Positions 1-5,516 of a stretch of DNA of 5,516 nucleotides are shown piece after piece. Made by a program: the position numbers and the translations under genes. The stretch comes from Micrococcales bacterium UBA4448. Lineage in GTDB: Bacteria; Actinomycetota; Actinomycetes; Actinomycetales; Microbacteriaceae. The stretch lies in the NCBI GenBank assembly GCA_002390305.1, contig DGPE01000063.1, forward strand, positions 1 to 5,516, written 5' to 3'. The notes under the pieces are model-generated. The model was given only the letters and a program-made list of their open reading frames with translations, was not told the origin of the DNA and searched no databases. Every line of letters begins with the position of its first letter. Positions within the stretch are counted from its first letter, which is position 1.

Positions 1-2
1 AG

Positions 3-75
3 AGCCACCTAGCGGAATCGAACCGCTGACCTGCTCTTTACGAGGGAGCTGCTCTACCGACTGAGCTAAGGTGGC
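3..75 (-). tRNA. tRNA-Thr, anticodon CGU
   Basis: A complete 73-nt cloverleaf can be folded. The acceptor stem GCCACCT/AGGTGGC is perfect, the D stem is GCTC/GAGC with an 8-nt loop, and the T arm is AGCGG-TTCGATT-CCGCT. The anticodon loop CTCGTAA holds CGT at plus-strand positions 42-40, which reads the threonine codon ACG. The variable loop is 5 nt and the discriminator base is T. The 3' end runs into CT rather than CCA, so CCA must be added by nucleotidyltransferase. The anticodon stem GCTCC/AGAGC has four pairs and a C-A mismatch at its loop end (conventional positions 31 and 39). The gene lies 13 nt downstream of the oxygenase on the same strand, so it could be cut from a shared transcript. 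A minor, ACG-only threonine isoacceptor is the natural reading. Confidence 0.96.
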
Positions 76-88
76 GAAGTAAAAAAGT

Positions 89-994
89 TTAGTGGCTAAT
101 GACCCCGGCTCGTTTGAGCCGGTCTAGCGCTGCATCTTCAATTGGAGAATCTGGTCCAATTGCAAAGCGCATGAATCTCAACAGGTTGGTAGTTACCGGT
201 CTCAGAAGCCAAAGCGGCATCCCCTTCATCCCAATCATGTCCTGATACTGCTTTGGCATAGATGCGAGCGCCGAGTGAAACAGCAGCGCATAGACAGGCT
301 TTGCAAGAAGCGGCAGTGGTGCTTTCCGGATCCACTTGATAACCGCCCTGGTTTCCTCGGTAACCGTCAGCTCTGGCTTGAACCCGTCCAATGTTTCCAA
401 AAGCTCGGCCTCGCTCATTGGCGCAGTCTTTAGCCCAAGCGGTCCAACAGATTTTGACCACAGCGCCACGTAGGAATCAGCTCCACCTGGAATAGGTCGT
501 TTCGAATAGTTCTGATGAGCGCGCAGGAATGAGTCCATGAACGCTACATGCACCCAGAGCAGCAAGTCCTTATCGGCTGCCCGGTATGGCTTGAGTTCTT
601 TCTTGGCAGTTTCATACTCCCCGCTAACAGACTTATGCATGCGGTTTACTCTGCCGGCCTCGCCCTTTATGGCCTCCACTGAACCGAAGGTGGTTACCGT
701 CAACCACCTGATGGTTCCAGAAAGTCTCCCGAGCGGATCTGCTTCGTACCTGGAGTGCTCTGACACTCCAGTAAGAGAGCCGGGGTGAAGTGTTTGCATG
801 AGCAGCGCTCTAACGCCTCCGACCAGGGTTGAGAAGTCACCGTGGACGACCCACGGGGCATCAGTTGGAAGGTAAAAGCCGGGCTCGTCACCTGCGGCAA
901 CAACCTCTAGCCATGGTGGAATTCCATCTTTCGCCCCTGAAAGAAGTCTGCGGAATCTGCGCGACAGGCTCTCCTGGAGTGCATTATTTGCCAA
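89..994 (-). CDS. MpaB/Lcp-like oxygenase family protein (DUF2236)
   Basis: This 301-residue protein matches the DUF2236 (ER-bound oxygenase MpaB/MpaB'/Lcp catalytic) family in its motif order. ALLMQTLHP is at about 63-71, RLSGT at 90-94 followed by TVTTFG at 99-104, VNRMHKSVSG at 116-125, and LLLWVHVAFMDSFL at 144-157. In the characterised member, latex clearing protein, an Arg, a Thr four residues later and a His serve the heme. R90, T94 and H120 look like the counterparts, so a b-type heme protein acting on a hydrophobic substrate is a reasonable inference. The real substrate is unknown. No signal peptide is seen, so it is probably cytoplasmic. The start is TTG at 994-992: an in-frame TAG lies about 30 nt upstream, no ATG occurs near the N-terminus in frame, and AGG sits 7 nt before the TTG. 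It is divergent from the small membrane-protein gene and runs toward the tRNA. Confidence 0.85.
   Translation of the reverse strand: MANNALQESLSRRFRRLLSGAKDGIPPWLEVVAAGDEPGFYLPTDAPWVVHGDFSTLVGGVRALLMQTLHPGSLTGVSEHSRYEADPLGRLSGTIRWLTVTTFGSVEAIKGEAGRVNRMHKSVSGEYETAKKELKPYRAADKDLLLWVHVAFMDSFLRAHQNYSKRPIPGGADSYVALWSKSVGPLGLKTAPMSEAELLETLDGFKPELTVTEETRAVIKWIRKAPLPLLAKPVYALLFHSALASMPKQYQDMIGMKGMPLWLLRPVTTNLLRFMRFAIGPDSPIEDAALDRLKRAGVISH
105..122 (-). other. GC-rich stem-loop at the 3' end of the oxygenase gene
   Basis: On the minus strand CCGGCTC pairs perfectly with GAGCCGG across a 4-nt AAAC loop, giving a 7-bp stem with six G-C pairs. It covers codons for the last dozen residues of the oxygenase and ends about 30 nt before the tRNA 5' end. 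A run of six T follows on the minus strand at 86-81, but about 18 nt past the stem, too far for a classical intrinsic terminator. It may be a U-less terminator, a pause or a processing element between the mRNA and tRNA. It may also be chance from the codons CGG CTC ... GAG-like repeats. The structure is visible in the sequence; any function is inference. Confidence 0.45.
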
Positions 995-998
995 CGTG

Positions 999-1027
999 TT
1001 GCCTAACCTTGTCTAACCTTGTCTAAA
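999..1027 (+). promoter_or_regulatory. Possible sigma70-type promoter for the small membrane protein
   Basis: TTGCCT at 999-1004 resembles a -35 box (TTGACA, four of six). TCTAAA at 1022-1027 resembles a -10 box (TATAAT, four of six). The spacing is exactly 17 nt. Transcription would start near 1033-1035, leaving a leader of only about a dozen nucleotides that barely includes the ribosome-binding site, so the fit is uneasy. The tandem repeat is itself the spacer, so the match could be accidental. I could not identify an equally good promoter for the divergent oxygenase. Confidence 0.3.
1003..1026. repeat. 10-bp tandem repeat in the divergent intergenic spacer
   Basis: The unit CTAACCTTGT occurs twice exactly (1003-1012 and 1013-1022) and is followed by a partial CTAA (1023-1026), giving 2.4 copies. 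It occupies almost half of the 52-nt spacer between the oxygenase TTG and the membrane-protein ATG. A period of 10 bp puts the units on the same face of the helix, as in some operator arrays, but short slippage duplications look the same. The left end overlaps the likely ribosome-binding AGG of the oxygenase (1002-1004, minus strand). The repeat also fills the spacer of the promoter proposed for the plus-strand gene. Confidence 0.8.
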
Positions 1028-1033
1028 GCGATC

Positions 1034-1039
1034 AAAGGA
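1034..1039 (+). promoter_or_regulatory. Ribosome-binding site of the small membrane protein
   Basis: AAAGGA lies 7 nt upstream of the ATG at 1047. This is the clearest Shine-Dalgarno sequence in the window and it fixes this start. The other genes here rely on weak or coupled initiation. Confidence 0.7.
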
Positions 1040-1046
1040 CACAACA

Positions 1047-1415
1047 ATGACAGAAGCCGAACTAATCCGCGAGTTTGAAAAAAACCGTCTGCACATAATT
1101 TTGGCACAGCTCGCGCCAACGGCTCTTCTGGCATTTGCAGCCTTTGCGACCCCAACGATTGCAACCTACGAGATGGCAATTGTCCACGCCTTTGCTCTAA
1201 TCCTGCTGGCCTCTGGGATTCTTGGTGCCTTGGCCGAATACTCAGCCGCATCTCAGGCCCAAGCGGCGCTAGATGATCTCAAGAAGCTCCCCGGTGAGTC
1301 TGCTTTGCGGTCGAGGCTAATTAGCTTCAGGCCCTGGCTAGAAGTAGTGAAGTTTGTGACCCCTGCTATTTTCATCGGCATCTTCGCGCTTATTCTTGCG
1401 GGTCTTTATCTCTAG
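1047..1415 (+). CDS. Small three-helix membrane protein of unknown function
   Basis: I do not recognise a family for this 122-residue protein. It has a charged N-terminus (residues 1-15), then three hydrophobic stretches at about 16-38, 43-65 and 99-121. Between helices two and three is a polar, amphipathic loop (66-98) carrying K79, K80, R88, R90 and R95. By the positive-inside rule that loop and the N-terminus face the cytoplasm, which puts the C-terminus outside. There is no cleavable signal peptide, no lipobox and no cysteine. The start is supported by a good AAAGGA ribosome-binding site. It is the only plus-strand gene in the window, divergent from the oxygenase and convergent with the lipoprotein hydrolase. 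The strong ribosome-binding site and the regular membrane pattern argue that it is a real gene; no function should be assigned. Confidence 0.82.
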   Translation: MTEAELIREFEKNRLHIILAQLAPTALLAFAAFATPTIATYEMAIVHAFALILLASGILGALAEYSAASQAQAALDDLKKLPGESALRSRLISFRPWLEVVKFVTPAIFIGIFALILAGLYL

Positions 1416-1425
1416 AAAAGATCAG

Positions 1426-2898
1426 CTAGCAGTTCAGGTCTTGGCCTGATAGGTCTTCACCTGACAGATAGCGGTCAACTATTCCCCCAACGCAAGCATT
1501 AGAGCCGTAGACGGTGTGCCCCTCGACCTGATAGGTCAATAGATTCGACCCGCCAATCAGCGAATTCAACGTTACTGCCTGCTCATAGGGAGTTGCTGGA
1601 TCACCGGTGGTGCCGATGATTAGCGGGGCAGTTTTTGGTGTGACCTCGAAATTCAATACTTGGTTACCAATTCCGGCCGGCCAACCTTCGCAGGAACTTT
1701 CCCCGTAGGCAAAGTACTTTCCAAAAACTTGGCTTGCGTCAGTTATTTCTGCGGTCAGGTCTTTTTCAGATAGTGGGTAAGTCTTTTCATCGGCGCAAGC
1801 GACTGCATAGTTGGCTTCAACCAGGTTTGTGAGGTAGCCATCATCTGAACTTCGGTCGTTATACAAATCTGCCAGCAGCAGCAGCATCGTGCCATCGCCA
1901 CTGAGGGCATCCTCGATGCCCGCTGACAAGTACTCCCAGCTATCTTCGGAGTAAAGAGTGACAATGATTCCTGCAATTGCTGACGATAGGGCAAGGTCTC
2001 TGTTGTAATCGGTTGGGAGTGTTCCGTTTTCAAGGTTTGCAAGGATTCCCGCGATGGTGTCTTTGGCCTCGCTCAAATCCCTGGGAAGCGGGCAAGAGAT
2101 TTGTTCAAAACAATCCAAGAGGTAAGCATCTAGGGCTTTATCAAAACCCCTGATTTGCCCAAGCAGTGCAAGGTCTGGATCAATTGTCGGGTCTACCGCT
2201 CCATCCAAGACAAACAAACCGACGTTTTCCGGATACAGCACGGCATAAGTCGCGCCAAGTTCAGTTCCGTAGCTAAAGCCAAGAAAATCCAAGAGTTCGC
2301 TGTCAGTAATAACCCGAAGGAATTCCATGTCGTTGGCAGTTTGCTGAGTATTGAAATAACCGGTGCTGATCTCTCCTTGGCAGGATTCACCAAACTTTTT
2401 TGCAAGGTTTGCTGAGTAGGCGATGTCTTCATCGGTGCCAAATCTATAAGGAGATCCGCCATACAATAACTGGTCCTTGAGCCCCAAGTTGCTGCATGTC
2501 ACTGGAGAGCTATTGCCCACACCTCGGGGGTCAAAAGCAATCACCTGGAAGTTCTTTCTAAGGTATTCACTTCCTAAAGATTCATATGAGCCCAGCATCC
2601 ACTCAATCGCAGAGGAGCCTGGCCCACCGGGGTTCGCAAGCATGGGTCTGAGACCAGCAGTCCCCTCGGCTCGCATGAGGGCAATTGAAAGCAACTCGCC
2701 TTCAGGATTCTCCCAGTCAATTGGCACGGCAACCTCTGTGCACTCAAAGCCTTGATAGCAACTCTCCCAAGCCAATACTTGGTCAAAAAGAGGCACCGAA
2801 CCGCTTGCGACATTTTCAACTGGGTCATTTTCAACCACTTCGGTGCAGCCGGTAAGGGCAAGTGCGGCAACGAGCAATAAAGCTCTAAGCCGCAACAT
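1426..2898 (-). CDS. Secreted lipoprotein alpha/beta-hydrolase, tripeptidyl-aminopeptidase (Tap/SlpD/Hip1) family
   Basis: This 490-residue peptidase S33-type serine hydrolase has a lipoprotein signal: R3 and R5, a hydrophobic core at 7-15, and lipobox LTGC with the lipidated Cys at 18. The fold landmarks appear in order. NPGGPGSS at 89-96 is the oxyanion-hole HGGPG-like motif, FDPRGVG is at 122-128, and GFSYG at 207-211 carries nucleophile S209. GTTGDPATP at 429-437 carries D433, and EGHTVYG at 459-465 carries H461 in the TAP-like C-terminal domain. Several cysteines (47/53, 263/269, 469/490) could form disulfides outside the membrane. Characterised relatives are the Streptomyces tripeptidyl aminopeptidases and mycobacterial Hip1/CaeA, so the likely role is cleavage of peptides or esters at the cell surface; the actual substrate is unknown. 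Its ATG overlaps the last 14 nt of holB with only a weak GAGA before it, suggesting translational coupling. It is complete, with all triad residues present. Confidence 0.93.
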   Translation of the reverse strand: MLRLRALLLVAALALTGCTEVVENDPVENVASGSVPLFDQVLAWESCYQGFECTEVAVPIDWENPEGELLSIALMRAEGTAGLRPMLANPGGPGSSAIEWMLGSYESLGSEYLRKNFQVIAFDPRGVGNSSPVTCSNLGLKDQLLYGGSPYRFGTDEDIAYSANLAKKFGESCQGEISTGYFNTQQTANDMEFLRVITDSELLDFLGFSYGTELGATYAVLYPENVGLFVLDGAVDPTIDPDLALLGQIRGFDKALDAYLLDCFEQISCPLPRDLSEAKDTIAGILANLENGTLPTDYNRDLALSSAIAGIIVTLYSEDSWEYLSAGIEDALSGDGTMLLLLADLYNDRSSDDGYLTNLVEANYAVACADEKTYPLSEKDLTAEITDASQVFGKYFAYGESSCEGWPAGIGNQVLNFEVTPKTAPLIIGTTGDPATPYEQAVTLNSLIGGSNLLTYQVEGHTVYGSNACVGGIVDRYLSGEDLSGQDLNC

Positions 2899-4042
2899 CT
2901 TGTCTCAAAATCATTGTGGTGCAGAGAGATTCAAGAACCAGCAGGTCTCTCGCGTTGGATGCTAAACGCTTTCTTGACAGGGCAATTGCATCCAACACAG
3001 CAATGCTCGCGGTGGCAGATGTGCCAAGCTGGCGCAATTGAAGTTCTTGAGCCATTTCCTCATTAATTAGCGGGCTATTGGCTTCCAGCTGCAAGGACAA
3101 AACGTCACGATAAAAGCTCTCGGCATCGGTGAAGATTCGATCGATCCCATCACGCAGTGCTCTGGTGTTCCGTCGCTTTTGGTTTTCTTCTAAATCCTTG
3201 AATGCAGAGCGCAAGTTTGGTGGAATTCTTTCATCCACAGCTAAACCGTAGGCAAGCATGAGGCGCTCTTTTTCACTCTTATCTCTCTCAAGAGCTAAAG
3301 CCTCAGCATCACGCTTGGCGACACCGAGTAGTTTTTCAGCTGCGAGCATCGCCTTGCTCAGATTAGTAATCCCAGCAATTTCTCTAAGGGTTTCTGCCCT
3401 CCTAGACCTAGCATCCTGAGAGATAGCGAGTCTTCTTGCCATTCCAACGTGGTTCTGGGCCTGCCTGGCACTTTTTAGAGCGAGCTCACGGTCAACCTTG
3501 TCCCGCTGGACCAGCAACTCAGCCACTTCATCAACACTTGGCAGGCGCAGCAGCAGGTTCCTGGTTCTGGAGCGAATGGTGGGAAGCAGGTCAGAGACAC
3601 TCGGTGCACAAAGAATCCAGATGGTCTTGTCTTGGGGCTCTTCTAGCGCTTTAAGTAAAACGTTCGAGGTGCGCTCAGCCATGCGATCACTGTCTTCGAT
3701 AATCACAATCCGGTATTCACCGATTGTGCTGTTCATCGCTGACTTTTGAACCAGGTCACGCACCTCATCGATGCTTATGACCACTCGCTCAGTTGCCAAA
3801 GTTAAGACATCCGGGTGTGCTCCTGCCATCACCAGTGAGCACTGCTGGCAGCTGCCACAACCGTTTGAATCACATTGCAGAGCTGCGGAAAATGATCTTG
3901 CAAGTAGCGACCTGCCAGATCCTGCCGGACCGGTAAACAGCCAGGCATGGTGAACGCCAGTGGCTTTTGCTAAAGCAGCTCGTTGCAGCTGTTCTATGGC
4001 CTCTGGCTGCCCAAGCAGTTCATCAAAAACAGCGGAGGCCAT
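2885..4042 (-). CDS. holB: DNA polymerase III subunit delta' (clamp loader)
   Basis: This 385-residue AAA+ protein is the delta' part of the clamp loader, which opens and loads the beta sliding clamp with DnaX and delta in the cytoplasm. It begins FDELLGQPEAIEQL, typical of the family start. A P-loop-like GPAGSGRS is at 38-45, a zinc-binding set C57, C62, C65, C68 follows, and a Walker-B-like IVIIED is at 112-117. LLKALEEP is at 129-136, and IRSRT at 156-160 corresponds to the SRC arginine-finger motif with Thr in place of Cys. The P-loop has Arg where ATPases have Lys, consistent with delta' as a non-hydrolysing subunit. The C-terminal collar region (about 210-385) is poorly conserved, as usual. 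The ATG directly follows the tmk stop (TAA-ATG) and no strong ribosome-binding site is seen, so initiation is probably coupled to tmk. Its 3' end overlaps the downstream lipoprotein gene. Confidence 0.95.
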   Translation of the reverse strand: MASAVFDELLGQPEAIEQLQRAALAKATGVHHAWLFTGPAGSGRSLLARSFSAALQCDSNGCGSCQQCSLVMAGAHPDVLTLATERVVISIDEVRDLVQKSAMNSTIGEYRIVIIEDSDRMAERTSNVLLKALEEPQDKTIWILCAPSVSDLLPTIRSRTRNLLLRLPSVDEVAELLVQRDKVDRELALKSARQAQNHVGMARRLAISQDARSRRAETLREIAGITNLSKAMLAAEKLLGVAKRDAEALALERDKSEKERLMLAYGLAVDERIPPNLRSAFKDLEENQKRRNTRALRDGIDRIFTDAESFYRDVLSLQLEANSPLINEEMAQELQLRQLGTSATASIAVLDAIALSRKRLASNARDLLVLESLCTTMILRQDVAA

Positions 4043-4651
4043 TTATTTCAACCCAAAAGCTTTTACTCGGGCAATCACCGCTTCGTGTATTTGATCAACA
4101 CTTAAGGAGGCGTCTATGACCTCGAAGCGGGGCTCTGTGGACAGCTCCAAATACTGCTGCCTAGCACGAGCAAAGAAATCAACTTTCTCGCTCTCTAATC
4201 GATCTGGCTCAGTGCCCGTGTCATCGCGACGTGCCAGTGCCTGTTCGGCTGGAAGGTCAAGCAGGAAGGTTAGGTCTGGCTCAAGCCCAGCCACCGCCCA
4301 CAGTGAAATCTCTTGCACTTCAGTAACTGATAGCTCTCTGGCTGCTCCCTGGTAAGCCACCGAGGAATCGTAGTAGCGGTCAGACAGCACCACAACACCC
4401 TTGTCTAGAGCGGGCAAAATCTTTGTGGCAACGTGGTGAGCACGGTCGGCTGCATATAGAAGGGCCTCGGCTCTGGGAGCGACATCACCTTTTCTGTGCA
4501 ACAGCAGGTGGCGTATTTCTTGACCCAGCTCCGTGCCACCTGGTTCCATTGTGCGAAGAACTTGGTGGCCGTTATCCACAAGCCAAACCTCTAGAAGGTC
4601 CAACTGAGTGGATTTACCAACTCCGTCGATTCCCTCAAAGGTTATAAACAT
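4043..4651 (-). CDS. tmk: Thymidylate kinase (dTMP kinase)
   Basis: This 202-residue protein phosphorylates dTMP to dTDP with ATP, a required step in dTTP synthesis for DNA replication. The start MFITFEGIDGVGKST carries the P-loop GIDGVGKST at 7-15. The substrate loop EPGGTELG is at 36-43, D69-R70 sits in the AADRAHH segment, and the family signature DRYYDSSVAYQG is at 91-102. A lid region ARRDDTGTEPDRLES is at 140-154. Length and motif order are normal for bacterial Tmk and no key residue is missing. The gene starts 3 nt after the topA stop and ends flush against the holB ATG. With topA upstream and holB downstream it forms a replication-linked cluster of a kind common in actinobacteria. No clear Shine-Dalgarno sequence lies before the ATG (CGGTAGAAG is weak), so it probably depends on ribosomes finishing topA. 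Confidence 0.97.
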   Translation of the reverse strand: MFITFEGIDGVGKSTQLDLLEVWLVDNGHQVLRTMEPGGTELGQEIRHLLLHRKGDVAPRAEALLYAADRAHHVATKILPALDKGVVVLSDRYYDSSVAYQGAARELSVTEVQEISLWAVAGLEPDLTFLLDLPAEQALARRDDTGTEPDRLESEKVDFFARARQQYLELSTEPRFEVIDASLSVDQIHEAVIARVKAFGLK

Positions 4652-4654
4652 CTT

Positions 4655-5516
4655 CTACCGCTTTTTTCTGGTCGTCTTTTTCTGGGTCTTCGGGGCCTCA
4701 CCGGGCTCCACCCCTAGTTTCTCACGTCGAATCGCCAAGAGCTCGTAAGCGCGATCATTGCTTATTTCATCTAGCGGCTCGTCTTTGGGAACCGTCGCAT
4801 TCACGACACCGTCTGAAACATAGGTTCCAAACTGCCCCGTCTTAGCAACAACGTTTAGTTTCGAGGCTGGATCTTCGCCAAATTCACGAAGTGGGGTTGC
4901 CGCAGTTCGGCGGCCACCGTACTTCGGTTGCTTATATATCTCCAGGGCACTTTCAAGGTCTAGCTCAAAAATTTGTTCTTCGGTTTCAAGAGAACGAGAG
5001 TCAGTTCCACGCTTCAGATAGGGACCGAATTTTCCGTTTTGAGCTGTGATTTCGGTTTCGTTTTCAGGATCTATACCAATGACTCGAGGCAATGACAACA
5101 GCTTCAATGCATCTTCGTAGCTCACCGTGTCCACGGCCATGGTCTTGAAAAGTGAGGCGGTTTTTGGCTTCGGGTTACTCTCATCAACCAGCGTTATGTA
5201 GGGGCCGTAGCGACCGTCCTTCACAATGATATCGAGGCCTGTCTCGGGCTCCTGACCCAGAACGCGATCGCTGGCAGGAGGCGCGTTGACCAGCTCGATT
5301 GCCTTTTCGTGGGTCAATTCGTCCGGGCTTAGGTCAACCGGGATGTTTACAATCCTTCGCTCATCGTTTTCCATGATCTCTAGGTAAGGACCATACTTAC
5401 CGGTTCTGAGATTGATGCCCTCTGAAATTTCGAAGGTGTTAATCGCCCTTGGATCACTTTCTCCAAGACTTTCGACCGTTGACTGAAGTCCCTTATCGCC
5501 GAAGTAGAAGCTCTTT
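4655..5516 (-). CDS. topA: DNA topoisomerase I, C-terminal part (truncated by window edge)
   Basis: The reading frame stays open from the stop at 4655-4657 to the window end, so the 5' part with the Toprim and catalytic tyrosine domains is outside. An internal ATG at 5374 is not the true start: codons upstream continue the protein, ending GKYGPYLEI just before it. The visible 286 residues consist of the repeat domain of actinobacterial TopA. GKYGPY is at nt 5401-5384, GRYGPY at 5215-5198, GKFGPY at 5035-5018 and a divergent GQFGTY at 4837-4820, spaced 60-66 residues apart. The protein ends in a basic tail, QKKTTRKKR. In mycobacterial TopA such repeats and the tail bind DNA and aid relaxation of negative supercoils. 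No cysteines are present, so it lacks the zinc ribbons of E. coli TopA. It is the first visible gene of a tightly packed minus-strand run with tmk and holB. Confidence 0.96.
   Translation of the reverse strand, partial: KSFYFGDKGLQSTVESLGESDPRAINTFEISEGINLRTGKYGPYLEIMENDERRIVNIPVDLSPDELTHEKAIELVNAPPASDRVLGQEPETGLDIIVKDGRYGPYITLVDESNPKPKTASLFKTMAVDTVSYEDALKLLSLPRVIGIDPENETEITAQNGKFGPYLKRGTDSRSLETEEQIFELDLESALEIYKQPKYGGRRTAATPLREFGEDPASKLNVVAKTGQFGTYVSDGVVNATVPKDEPLDEISNDRAYELLAIRREKLGVEPGEAPKTQKKTTRKKR

Noticed and set aside
1434..1449. Stem-loop TCAGG-6 nt-CCTGA near the convergent gene ends, as a bidirectional terminator
   Set aside because: The stem is only 5 bp, lies inside the hydrolase coding end, and no T-run follows on either strand.
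1445..1537. The 11-bp sequence CCTGATAGGTC occurs twice (1445-1455 and 1527-1537), the second within a small palindrome
   Set aside because: Both copies lie in hydrolase coding sequence in different codon phases and encode ordinary residues; two short matches in a window this size are easily chance.
2155..2755. Plus-strand and alternate-frame ORFs inside the hydrolase gene
   Set aside because: They have no family motifs or ribosome-binding sites and sit opposite a complete, motif-rich coding sequence, so they are shadow frames.
3881..4042. Delta' Walker A with Arg in place of Lys as a sign of a damaged gene
   Set aside because: Delta' is not a working ATPase, and loss of the P-loop lysine is normal in this subunit; the rest of the protein is intact.
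4655..5374. A separate 239-residue gene starting at the ATG at 5374
   Set aside because: The frame continues upstream to the window edge and encodes another TopA repeat directly before that ATG, so this is an internal methionine of topA.
1..5516. A hidden mobile element, defence island or CRISPR array
   Set aside because: No transposase, integrase, spaced repeats, inverted-repeat ends or toxin-like small genes are visible. The tRNA gene is not followed by an attachment-site duplication inside the window; sequence on its 3' side is outside.

Overview
The window looks like a chromosomal housekeeping segment from an actinobacterium, most likely a Microbacteriaceae-type member of the Micrococcales. 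The clues are a topA-tmk-holB gene run, a TopA C-terminus built from GxxGPY repeats with a lysine-rich tail and no cysteines, a delta' subunit with a GPAGSGRS loop, and a lipoprotein of the Streptomyces Tap / mycobacterial Hip1 hydrolase family. Base composition looks close to balanced rather than strongly GC-rich, and spacers are very short. That would suit a small-genome aquatic lineage, but the taxonomic placement is inference.

Right part (5516 down to 1426, minus strand): four genes are packed in one direction, namely the 3' end of topA (truncated by the window edge), tmk, holB and a secreted lipoprotein alpha/beta-hydrolase. The junctions are a 3-nt gap, a directly abutting TAA-ATG, and a 14-nt overlap, so a single polycistronic message with coupled translation is likely. 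The first three genes serve DNA topology, dTTP supply and clamp loading. The hydrolase acts outside the cytoplasm and seems to share only transcription with them.

Middle (1047-1415, plus strand): a small three-helix membrane protein of unknown function converges on the hydrolase with only 10 nt between the stop codons. It diverges from the next gene across a 52-nt spacer that holds a 10-bp tandem repeat and a possible promoter.

Left part (994 down to 3, minus strand): an MpaB/Lcp-like (DUF2236) putative heme oxygenase begins with TTG and ends 13 nt before a tRNA-Thr(CGU) gene. A perfect 7-bp GC-rich hairpin lies over its last codons.

No stretch longer than about 52 nt lacks a gene. I see no insertion sequence, CRISPR array, integrase, attachment site or defence/toxin genes, and nothing that amounts to a new multi-gene system. 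The items worth a second look are small: the repeat-bearing divergent spacer, the hairpin before the tRNA, the C-A mismatch in the tRNA anticodon stem, and the little-studied oxygenase and membrane-protein pair.
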